From the NCBI RefSeq assembly GCF_001913705.1, contig NZ_MKQD01000019.1, forward strand, positions 150,458 through 214,457: a stretch of 64,000 bases of DNA. The letters run 5' to 3'. The position numbers and the translations under genes were made by a program. Each line of letters opens with the position of its first letter. Positions within the stretch are counted from its first letter, which is position 1. This stretch comes from Thalassotalea sp. PP2-459. Lineage in GTDB: Bacteria; Pseudomonadota; Gammaproteobacteria; Enterobacterales; Alteromonadaceae. The notes beneath the pieces were generated by a model that did no database searches, was not told where the DNA came from, and saw only the letters and a program-made list of their open reading frames with translations. Positions 1-7,573 of the stretch are shown one piece after another.

Positions 1-285
1 TTGGGCTTTTCGAACGTTATCGAGTTGTTGAGCAATCATCGAATCGACCGTATCACAAGAAATATTTGGCTGACGCTGTACTTGCACTAACGTTTTAATC
101 TCGTCGAGTGACATATTTAACTCTCGGCAACGACGAATAAAAATAAGTAATTGAACATCTTCAACTTGGTAATATCGGTAGCCGTTTTCTGCACGTTTTG
201 CAGGTTTTAAAAGCCCAATATCTTCATAATAACGAATAGTTTTTGTTGGAACATGTGTTTGTTCTGCTAATTGACTAATCTTCAT
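1..285 (-). CDS. MerR-family metal-responsive regulator (CadR/PbrR/ZntR-like), C-terminus cut off
   Basis: Only the first 95 residues lie in the window; the gene runs off the left edge. The N-terminal winged helix-turn-helix (residues 1-40, MKISQLAEQT..., then TIRYYEDIGLL) and the following helices with the RRCRELNMSLDEI motif are typical of MerR metal sensors. Cys77 (in ISCDTV) sits where CadR, PbrR and ZntR have the cysteine used for divalent metals; copper sensors of the CueR type have Ser there. The gene is divergent from the RND efflux operon and its start lies next to the operator at 287-317, so it most likely activates that operon when Zn/Cd/Pb/Co-type ions are present. The metal-binding loop at the C-terminus is not visible, so the metal is uncertain. 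Confidence 0.88.
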   Translation of the reverse strand, partial: MKISQLAEQTHVPTKTIRYYEDIGLLKPAKRAENGYRYYQVEDVQLLIFIRRCRELNMSLDEIKTLVQVQRQPNISCDTVDSMIAQQLDNVRKAQ

Positions 286-286
286 A

Positions 287-317
287 TTGACCTTCCTGTA
301 ACTGGAAGCTTTATACT
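287..317 (+). promoter_or_regulatory. MerR-type promoter/operator with 19-bp spacer
   Basis: TTGACC (287-292) and TATACT (312-317) are separated by 19 bp, the over-long spacer that MerR activators correct by twisting DNA. The spacer region holds the imperfect dyad CTTCC-N7-GGAAG, the arrangement known for CueR/CadR/PbrR operators. It points rightwards into the efflux operon and lies just upstream of the divergent regulator's start codon at 285, so the same site may also limit expression of the regulator. Confidence 0.8.
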
Positions 318-490
318 ACGACAACTTGATGTAAAGAGATACGTGTTACCTTATAAAATAAACATCAAAGGGTTTCACGCGCTCATGATCATCACTATTG
401 AGTGACATGCTAGCCAATAATGTTATAGTGTCTCGGCAATTTATTACACTACTACGGCAATACTTTTTTGCCATAAGAATGATATTTGAA

Positions 491-826
491 ATGAAGGCGA
501 AACAACTTACTTACGCAATATTGCTGTTGGTACATAGCTTTTTTAGCTGTGATAGCGCGCCTTTTTATCCTCCTGATCAAGAGCATGCCAGCTATTCTCA
601 TGTGCAACATGTAGAAGGGCTTGATTTGCATCATAAAGTTACATCAGAGCAAGACAAGGAACATGAAATACATGTTCATTTAAGCTGTCTTAGTGGTTAC
701 GGTACTGGTGTTAATTTTACTGGCTGTGTAGCAACGACACTAACGCAGTCTATACCCGCTTATACTAGCTTGTATTACAGTCCTCCTTTACCACCCCCGA
801 ATGTGTATTCTCTCTATTTTAGTTAA
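491..826 (+). CDS. Small His-rich exported protein leading the metal efflux operon (CzcI/CopL-like)
   Basis: Protein of about 111 residues with a hydrophobic N-terminal signal (MKAKQLTYAILLLVHSFFSC), then a His/Asp/Glu-rich stretch (residues about 26-65, HASYSHVQHVE...EHEIHVHLSC) and a Pro-rich end (PPLPPPN). The composition suggests a periplasmic or membrane-attached metal-binding protein. Small proteins of this kind (CzcI and CopL types) often precede czcCBA genes, but I cannot assign a family with certainty. The start at 491 is chosen because it gives a clean signal peptide; in-frame ATGs at 398 and 479 are possible and 398 has a weak GAG upstream. It is the first gene behind the MerR promoter and lies 43 bp before czcC. 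Confidence 0.6.
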   Translation: MKAKQLTYAILLLVHSFFSCDSAPFYPPDQEHASYSHVQHVEGLDLHHKVTSEQDKEHEIHVHLSCLSGYGTGVNFTGCVATTLTQSIPAYTSLYYSPPLPPPNVYSLYFS

Positions 827-869
827 ACAGGCTACGGCCTTGTCATAAATTTTTAAGAGAATACACATT

Positions 870-2138
870 ATGCATATTATTACTGCCCTATTAGGTAGGG
901 CAACACTATGTCATCTGTTTGTACTGTTACTGTGCAGTGAAGCTTTGGCAAATGAATCATTAACGTTAACGGATGCGTTACAAAAGAGTATTACCTATCA
1001 TCCAACGTTGAAAAGGTATCCGTACGAAGCACGAATGTTAGACGCTCGTTTACTACAAGCAAGTATACGGCCTACGCCGAGGTTAGGTGTGAAGCTGGAA
1101 AATGTTCTCGGAACAGGTGAAAGTCAAGGGCTAAAATCAGCGGACCTCACCTTGTCATTGAGCCAAGTGATTGAGCTTGGTGATAAACGCTCATTACGTA
1201 TGGCGCTACAACAGCAGAAACAACAACAAAGCACGTCGAAATATCAATCAGATAGGTTATCAATATTAACCGATACTGCGCGTAAATTTTATCAGGTGTT
1301 GTATCAACAGCAGTTGCTTACTTGGCATCAAAAACGTGAATCTGACATTCAGCGATTGTTCAACGTGGTAAAGACCAGAGCGAAAGCCGGTGCAGTGTTA
1401 AAAGCTGATATTTCTCGGGTTTCATATCGGCTGGCAGAGCTAAAACTGCGTAAAATACATTTGCAAAGCGAATTAAAGGCGGCGAGGTTTTCGCTCAGTC
1501 AGATGTGGTTATCTGAACCTGACTTTGAACGAGTACTAGGAGATACAAGCAAGCTACCGACTATTCCATCAGACACAGTTTGGTATCAAGCCGTTAATCG
1601 CGCACCTGACTTTGTGCTACTAGAGCAACAAGTAAAAATACAGCAAGCCCGGTTAGCTGTTGAACAAGCGAATAATGTGGCAAACATCACACTAGAAGGC
1701 GGTGTGAAACACAACGCGAGAAATAATGATAGTGGTGTGGTATTAGGTTTTTCAATGCCATTAACGTGGCAAAAACCGAATCGTGGCAACATCGCCTTGG
1801 CACAAGAAAAAATCGGTCAATTAAGTGAAGAACAGGCGCTTTTGCGTCAATCGTTACGTAACCAGCTAGCAAGCCTTTATGCGCACATGCAAGCAAACGA
1901 AACCATCGAACAAACCTTACAACAGCAATTATTACCCCAGGCTGAGCAGTTGTTGCGCCATAGTGAATCGAGTTACCAAAACGGCCAAATTTCTGTGTTA
2001 CAGCTGCTTGAAGCGCAAGAATCGCTTTTTGACGCACAAAAACAATTATTGGTAGTACGTTTGGCACAATATCACACGCTATTAACCATGCAACGATTAA
2101 CCGGTAAATCATTGGTCGCTGATGCGGCGAACGAATAA
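870..2138 (+). CDS. czcC: Outer-membrane factor of RND metal efflux (CzcC-like, TolC family)
   Basis: This 422-residue protein has an N-terminal signal peptide (cleavage near SEALA) followed by two repeats of the outer-membrane efflux protein fold, rich in long Gln/Leu/Ala helices (around residues 85-215 and 245-415). The family forms a trimeric channel through the outer membrane and periplasm, docking with the adaptor and pump encoded next door. It is 12 bp upstream of the adaptor gene. Length is normal for CzcC/CusC. The symbol is by family and operon position; the substrate is inferred from the pump. Confidence 0.85.
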   Translation: MHIITALLGRATLCHLFVLLLCSEALANESLTLTDALQKSITYHPTLKRYPYEARMLDARLLQASIRPTPRLGVKLENVLGTGESQGLKSADLTLSLSQVIELGDKRSLRMALQQQKQQQSTSKYQSDRLSILTDTARKFYQVLYQQQLLTWHQKRESDIQRLFNVVKTRAKAGAVLKADISRVSYRLAELKLRKIHLQSELKAARFSLSQMWLSEPDFERVLGDTSKLPTIPSDTVWYQAVNRAPDFVLLEQQVKIQQARLAVEQANNVANITLEGGVKHNARNNDSGVVLGFSMPLTWQKPNRGNIALAQEKIGQLSEEQALLRQSLRNQLASLYAHMQANETIEQTLQQQLLPQAEQLLRHSESSYQNGQISVLQLLEAQESLFDAQKQLLVVRLAQYHTLLTMQRLTGKSLVADAANE

Positions 2139-2150
2139 GAGACATTACCT

Positions 2151-3383
2151 ATGAATATTAAACAATTTATTTTATTTGTCAGTATTACTCTGACCCTTAT
2201 GATTGCCGGTGTATTTACGGTACAAGCTTCTGGCGATCACGGACATCAAGAAGAATCTACTCAAACAGGGGAACATGGTGGCCGATTATTAACAACTGGG
2301 CATACCGCGTTAGAAGTAAGCTTTTATGAAATCGGTGTTGCACCTGAAATGCGCGTGTATGCATACCAAGATGGTCAGCTTATTTCGCCAAATGATGTTA
2401 CGCTAGAGGTTGAATTGTCAAGACTAGACGGCAAACAAGAGCGTCTTGATTTCACGGTAGAACAAAACTATTTAGTCAGCACACAAAGCATCGCTCAGCC
2501 GCACTCATTTGATGTAACCGTAAAAGCGACCATTGCAGCGGAGCAATTTCTATGGCAGTTCGAAAAACACGAAGGAAGAACTAACCTATCTCAACGAGCC
2601 ATTGAAGCAAGCAATATTCAAACTCAATTAGCGCAAGCTGGTACGCTTGAATTTAAAGAAACGTTATTCGGCGTTATTGCCCCTACGGTAGATAGACAAT
2701 ATAGCATTATGTCGCCTTATGAGGGTTTAGTTGAGTCGGTTTTAGTGACGATTGGAGATAGCGTTAAAAAAGGCCAAGCCGTACTGAAAATAAAAAATAA
2801 TAAAACGTTACAGTCATTTACTCTTTATAGTCCTGCGGCAGGTATGGTGACTGCACAGGGAGTTAGTCAGGGAGAACGTGCGGATCAACAAGCGTTATTA
2901 GAAATCACAGATTTTTCCAAAGTATGGGTAGAATTATCGGCATTCCCTGAGAATATTGAAAATATGGCGATTGGCCAACAAGCCAAGATATATGATTTAC
3001 ACCATCATTTAGAAGCTATGGGGAAAGTGTTTTATTTAGCACCGAAAATGACCGGAGGTCACATTGCTAGAGCGCGAGTATTAATTGATAACCCCGATGG
3101 CCATTGGCGTCCTGGAATGCATGTCAAAGCGGATATCGTTACCGGTAATAAGCCGGTTGCAATGCGTGTTGAGAAACAAGCGATACAGCAACTGATGGAT
3201 AAACCTGTGGTATTTGCACGCTTTGGCAACACCTTTGAAGCGCGACCATTAGTATTGGGAGAAGCTGACGAGCAATGGATTGAAGTATTGTCAGGCCTAA
3301 CAAACGATACGGAATACGTGACCACCAATAGCTATGTTCTTAAAGCAGATGTTTTAAAAGCTGGCGCAAGCCACGCACATTGA
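2151..3383 (+). CDS. czcB: RND efflux periplasmic adaptor (CzcB-like membrane fusion protein)
   Basis: The 410-residue protein begins with a signal sequence and a His-rich mature N-terminus (GDHGHQEE...GEHGG), then an extra N-terminal beta domain up to about residue 145 as in CzcB. The lipoyl/barrel-sandwich parts follow (SIMSPYEGLVESV around 185 and SPAAGMVTAQGV around 230), then the beta-barrel and membrane-proximal domains. The C-terminus ends in HAH. It links the inner-membrane pump to the outer-membrane channel. It sits 12 bp after czcC and 7 bp before czcA, clearly in one operon. The His-rich N-terminus may bind metal; that is inference from composition. Confidence 0.86.
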   Translation: MNIKQFILFVSITLTLMIAGVFTVQASGDHGHQEESTQTGEHGGRLLTTGHTALEVSFYEIGVAPEMRVYAYQDGQLISPNDVTLEVELSRLDGKQERLDFTVEQNYLVSTQSIAQPHSFDVTVKATIAAEQFLWQFEKHEGRTNLSQRAIEASNIQTQLAQAGTLEFKETLFGVIAPTVDRQYSIMSPYEGLVESVLVTIGDSVKKGQAVLKIKNNKTLQSFTLYSPAAGMVTAQGVSQGERADQQALLEITDFSKVWVELSAFPENIENMAIGQQAKIYDLHHHLEAMGKVFYLAPKMTGGHIARARVLIDNPDGHWRPGMHVKADIVTGNKPVAMRVEKQAIQQLMDKPVVFARFGNTFEARPLVLGEADEQWIEVLSGLTNDTEYVTTNSYVLKADVLKAGASHAH

Positions 3384-3390
3384 GGTTAGC

Positions 3391-6300
3391 ATGATAGATC
3401 ATATTATTTCTTTTGCGATAAAGCGTCGTTGGCTGATGATGGCGGTGACCTTATTCATTGCAGCCGTAGGTGTCTATAATTTACTGCGCCTACCCATAGA
3501 TGCTGTGCCAGACATCACTAATATTCAAGTACAAATCAACACGGGGGCTCAAGGGTTTACTCCACTAGAAGTAGAGCAACGGATAACTTTTCCCATTGAA
3601 AATGCGATGGCTGGTATACCAAAACTTGACTATACCCGCTCATTATCACGGTATGGCTTGTCTCAAGTGACAGTAATTTTTAATGAAGGTACTGATATAT
3701 ATTGGGCACGACAACAAATAGGAGAACGTTTACAAGCGATTCGTGGTGAGTTACCCAATCAAATTGAGCCGACGTTAGGCCCTATAGCTAGTGGCTTGGG
3801 GGAAATATTCACCTACATTATTCATACCGAAACTGGAGCACTTAAAGACACAGATGAAGCGTATAGCGCTGAAGATTTACGTACATTACAAGATTGGGTG
3901 GTGAAACCTCAGTTACTAAAAGTACCAGGAGTTACTGAAATTAATAGTATTGGCGGTTTTGAGCGTGAATATCAGATAGCGCCGATCCCAGGAAAATTAC
4001 TCGCCTATAAACTAAGCATTGGTGATGTTGTAGAGGCTCTTGAACGTAATAATATCAATCAAGGTGCAGGCTATATTGAACGAAATGGCGAACAATATTT
4101 GGTGCGAACGCCAGGCCAGTTAAAAAGCTTAAATGAAATCAAACAATTGGTTGTCGCTAAGCGTGATGATGCACCGGTAAGGATCAAAGATGTTGCCAAT
4201 GTGTTTCTCGGTAAAGAGCTTCGTACTGGGGCTGCAACCTACGGCGGTGATGAGGCAGTAATGGGGACAGCAATGATGTTGCTGGGTGAAAACAGTCGTA
4301 TTGTGGCAAAGAATGTTGCTAAACAACTGGAAAAAATTCAACAAAGTATGCCAGCAGGCGTGCTGCTTGAACCGGTTTATGATCGTACCTCGCTTGTTGA
4401 TAAAACGATTGAAACGGTGCAAAAGAACCTGTTTGAAGGTGCTGTTTTGGTTATTGCGGTGTTACTTTTTTTACTAGGTAATGTAACCGCCGCTTTGATC
4501 ACCGCATTAGTTATTCCGCTAAGCATGCTATTTGCGGTTACTGGAATGGCAGCTAATCGTGTATCCGGTAATTTAATGAGTTTAGGGGCGATTGACTTTG
4601 GCATAATCGTCGATGGTGCGGTCATTGTGGTTGAAAATGCATTACGTCGATTAGGTATGGCACAACGTAAAGTCGGGCGATTATTAACGCTTCAAGAGCG
4701 GCTTCATGAAGTGTTTCTCAGCACTAAAGAGGTGTTTAACCCTGCGGTGTTTGGGGTGTTAATCATTATGCTGGTTTATTTACCAATATTTGCCTTATCT
4801 GGTGTTGAAGGGAAAATGTTTCACCCGATGGCATTTACCGTCGTTGCAGCGCTGCTAGGTGCATTGCTGTTTGCTGTTACCTTCGTTCCAGCTGCATTAG
4901 CTATTTTTCTACGCGGAAAAGTGGTTGAGCAGGAAAACCGTTTAATGACTTGGGCGAGAAAGCTTTATCAGCCATTATTATCGTTTTCGTTGCGTCAATC
5001 TGCTTTAGTGCTTTTTTGTGCGATTGTTTTGCTGATATCTGTAAGCTGGCATGCCAATAAAATGGGCGCAGAGTTTTTGCCTAAACTCGATGAAGGTGAT
5101 ATAGCCATGCATGCCTTGCGTATTCCGGGCACAGGTTTAGAGCAGTCAGTCACTATGCAACGTCAATTAGAGAATGCACTCGCAGAACTTGATGAAGTTG
5201 AACGGGTGTTTTCTAAAATAGGTACTCCAGATATTGCTAATGACCCTATGCCGCCGAATGTGGCAGATACCTTTATTATGCTTAAACCACGTAATGAATG
5301 GCCTGAATCTTCACTAACCAAAGCTGCGCTAATTGAAAAGATTAGGCATCGGGTGGAAGATGTACCTGGTAATAATTATGAATTTACTCAGCCAATTGAA
5401 ATGCGCTTTAATGAGCTTATTGCTGGCGTAAGAGCTGATGTTGCTATTCGAATTTACGGTGATGACCTCGCCATATTGAAAACCTATGGTGAAAAAGCAA
5501 CGGGTTTGCTGTCAGGCATTCAAGGAGCTACTGATGTGCGTTTAGAGCAGTTATCAGGTTTGCCAACGTTAGTGGTTACACCGCAGCGTGATCATATGGC
5601 GTTATTAGGGCTAACTGTGATGGACATTCAACAAGCGGTGAATACTGCAGTTGGTGGGATAAAAGCTGGGTTGATTTATGAGGGAGACCGTCGATTTAAG
5701 TTGATGGTTAGAATGAATACATCATGGTCAAACGATCCTCAACGTTTGGCGCAAATTCCTGTTGCTGTTCCTCAGTCAGAAAATGCTGAGTTAGCCTATG
5801 TTCCTTTAGGGGAAGTTGCTGATATTAATATTGCAGAGGGGCCAAACCAAATAAACCGTGAAAGCGGCAAACGTAATGTGGTAGTCACCGCTAATGTGCA
5901 AGGGCGAGACTTAGCCAGTTTTATCAACCAAACTGAAACGGTAATGCGTGCTCAACTTGGTTTACCTGCAGGTTATTGGTTGGATTATGGCGGAACGTTT
6001 GAACAACTGCAATCTGCCAGTCGTCGTTTGTCCTTAGTTGTGCCATTAACTTTATTGTTGATTTTAGGGTTGTTGTATAGTGCTTTCGGCTCACTTCGTG
6101 ATGCATTAATTGTGTTTAGCGGTGTGCCTTTAGCGCTTACCGGCGGTGTCATTGCATTAAGCTTACGTGGCATGCCTTTTTCAATCTCCGCTGCTGTGGG
6201 TTTTATCGCACTTTCAGGGGTGGCAGTATTAAATGGCGTTGTAATGTTATCTTTTATTCGTCAATTAAGAGAAGAAGGATTATTGTTGCTGCAAGCAATT

Positions 6301-6522
6301 AAACAAGGGGCTAGCCAGCGATTAAGGCCGGTACTGATGACAGCACTTGTGGCCAGTTTAGGGTTTATTCCTATGGCGTTTAATGTTGGCACAGGTGCCG
6401 AAGTACAACGGCCTTTAGCGACAGTGGTTATAGGTGGCATTGTGAGTTCAACATTATTAACCCTGCTTGTGTTACCAGCGTTGTATAAGTTGGTATATAA
6501 AGGAAAAAATAACGAAGGGTAA
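3391..6522 (+). CDS. czcA: Heavy-metal RND efflux pump (CzcA-like, divalent cation type)
   Basis: This 1043-residue inner-membrane proton antiporter has the usual RND layout: one N-terminal membrane helix (MMAVTLFIAAVGVYNLL), a large periplasmic loop, six helices around residues 335-540, a second loop and a final helix cluster from about 870. The motif DFGIIVDGAVIVVEN in helix IV is the signature of HME-RND pumps for divalent cations (Zn, Co, Cd, Ni). Cu/Ag pumps of the CusA type have a different motif there. This agrees with Cys77 in the adjacent MerR regulator. A GAGG ribosome binding site lies before the ATG. Which divalent metal is preferred cannot be read from sequence alone. Confidence 0.9.
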   Translation: MIDHIISFAIKRRWLMMAVTLFIAAVGVYNLLRLPIDAVPDITNIQVQINTGAQGFTPLEVEQRITFPIENAMAGIPKLDYTRSLSRYGLSQVTVIFNEGTDIYWARQQIGERLQAIRGELPNQIEPTLGPIASGLGEIFTYIIHTETGALKDTDEAYSAEDLRTLQDWVVKPQLLKVPGVTEINSIGGFEREYQIAPIPGKLLAYKLSIGDVVEALERNNINQGAGYIERNGEQYLVRTPGQLKSLNEIKQLVVAKRDDAPVRIKDVANVFLGKELRTGAATYGGDEAVMGTAMMLLGENSRIVAKNVAKQLEKIQQSMPAGVLLEPVYDRTSLVDKTIETVQKNLFEGAVLVIAVLLFLLGNVTAALITALVIPLSMLFAVTGMAANRVSGNLMSLGAIDFGIIVDGAVIVVENALRRLGMAQRKVGRLLTLQERLHEVFLSTKEVFNPAVFGVLIIMLVYLPIFALSGVEGKMFHPMAFTVVAALLGALLFAVTFVPAALAIFLRGKVVEQENRLMTWARKLYQPLLSFSLRQSALVLFCAIVLLISVSWHANKMGAEFLPKLDEGDIAMHALRIPGTGLEQSVTMQRQLENALAELDEVERVFSKIGTPDIANDPMPPNVADTFIMLKPRNEWPESSLTKAALIEKIRHRVEDVPGNNYEFTQPIEMRFNELIAGVRADVAIRIYGDDLAILKTYGEKATGLLSGIQGATDVRLEQLSGLPTLVVTPQRDHMALLGLTVMDIQQAVNTAVGGIKAGLIYEGDRRFKLMVRMNTSWSNDPQRLAQIPVAVPQSENAELAYVPLGEVADINIAEGPNQINRESGKRNVVVTANVQGRDLASFINQTETVMRAQLGLPAGYWLDYGGTFEQLQSASRRLSLVVPLTLLLILGLLYSAFGSLRDALIVFSGVPLALTGGVIALSLRGMPFSISAAVGFIALSGVAVLNGVVMLSFIRQLREEGLLLLQAIKQGASQRLRPVLMTALVASLGFIPMAFNVGTGAEVQRPLATVVIGGIVSSTLLTLLVLPALYKLVYKGKNNEG

Positions 6523-6536
6523 GTATGTAAGTAAAC

Positions 6537-6564
6537 GCCCACTTCCGTGAGGAGTTGGGCTTTT
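6537..6564 (+). terminator. Probable rho-independent terminator of the efflux operon
   Basis: An imperfect hairpin, GCCCA...TCC-GTGA-GGA...TGGGC, is followed by TTTT. It lies 15 bp after the czcA stop and would end the metal operon. The stem has a mismatch, so it may be only moderately efficient. Confidence 0.55.
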
Positions 6565-6659
6565 ACTCAATATTGTTACAACGAGGCGTTAACCACTCAA
6601 GGGTACAACAGTTGTTATTAGCCGATCATTTGCTATTGAGTAAGCCAATAATTAGGATA

Positions 6660-7394
6660 TTATCCTAATGACACCGACATATAGCGATTTAATTTTTCAT
6701 TCGTTAGTCGTTGAGGAGAAATTTTATCTACGATTTCTAACGTTTGATACACTTTGGTTAACCCAACGTTGTCGTCAACGGGCATTTTTTCAAAAGCACT
6801 GGCGTTAATGGTGTCTTTTAAAACAGAAATGGTATCGATTAATGTGGCTTTAAATTCAGGGTTTGCTTTTTCACTTTCTACGTCTTCAATAATCTTCTTA
6901 GCGTTTGTTAACGCTGATTTTAACGCAACTAATGCATCACTTTCCTCAGTATTGTCTTCTTGGTCATTTGCGGTGGCGTTTTCTGTTTTACCTGCATCAC
7001 TGTCATCTAAACGCTGCAAAAAGTCGGTGATGTAATGAGCAATTCCTGTTGTTGATAAATCTTTTGATGCTTGTATTTCTTCGGCAGAATATTCGGTATT
7101 CGATAACTGCCCATACTCTTCTTTATTAATGAGCCCCAATTGATAGGCGCGTGTCTTTAAGGCGTCAATATCATCGAAACTCATATCATTTCCGGTGAAA
7201 AACTCATTTGATATGGCATTAATTTTTTGTGCTTTACTACTGAGAAATAAATGGGATTGGCTATTTTCAACAGTACTTGTAGCCGTTTCTTGAGGTGATT
7301 TATGTGAGGCAATTATTTCATCAACTTCTGTAGACGATGAGTTTGTCGTGTTACCGCTAAAAAAATGGCTATAGTTATTAATATTGTTAATCAT
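6660..7394 (-). CDS. Conserved-looking hypothetical protein, unknown function
   Basis: I do not recognise this 244-residue protein. It has no signal peptide or membrane segment. The N-terminus is Ser/Thr/Asn-rich and low in complexity; the middle (residues 70-130) is helical and holds the phrase LKTRAYQLGLINKEEYGQLSN. An acidic linker around 130-150 separates this from a C-terminal helical region (VALKSALTNAKKIIEDVES, then DTISVLKDTINASAF). The composition suggests a soluble cytoplasmic or secreted-substrate-like protein. It stands alone between the metal operon and a sensor kinase, in opposite orientation to both. Coding is supported by an uninterrupted frame and ordinary amino-acid use. Confidence 0.65.
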   Translation of the reverse strand: MINNINNYSHFFSGNTTNSSSTEVDEIIASHKSPQETATSTVENSQSHLFLSSKAQKINAISNEFFTGNDMSFDDIDALKTRAYQLGLINKEEYGQLSNTEYSAEEIQASKDLSTTGIAHYITDFLQRLDDSDAGKTENATANDQEDNTEESDALVALKSALTNAKKIIEDVESEKANPEFKATLIDTISVLKDTINASAFEKMPVDDNVGLTKVYQTLEIVDKISPQRLTNEKLNRYMSVSLG

Positions 7395-7573
7395 AGAAAA
7401 CTCAAAAAATTGACACTAGAGCAGTAATCACAGCAAGTAGTATGCCGTTTCATATAGGGGTTCGGAGAATACCTCAGTGATTCGAGGTGATACCTCTATA
7501 ATAAGACATAAAAATCTTTATCTCTCACTTGTTTGTACTATAGTAAAGTGACATGTTCTTGATAAGTTGTGTG

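Noticed and set aside
4129..4422. Long antisense frames inside czcA and other large genes
   Set aside because: They are shadows of the real coding frames with no start signals or recognisable products.
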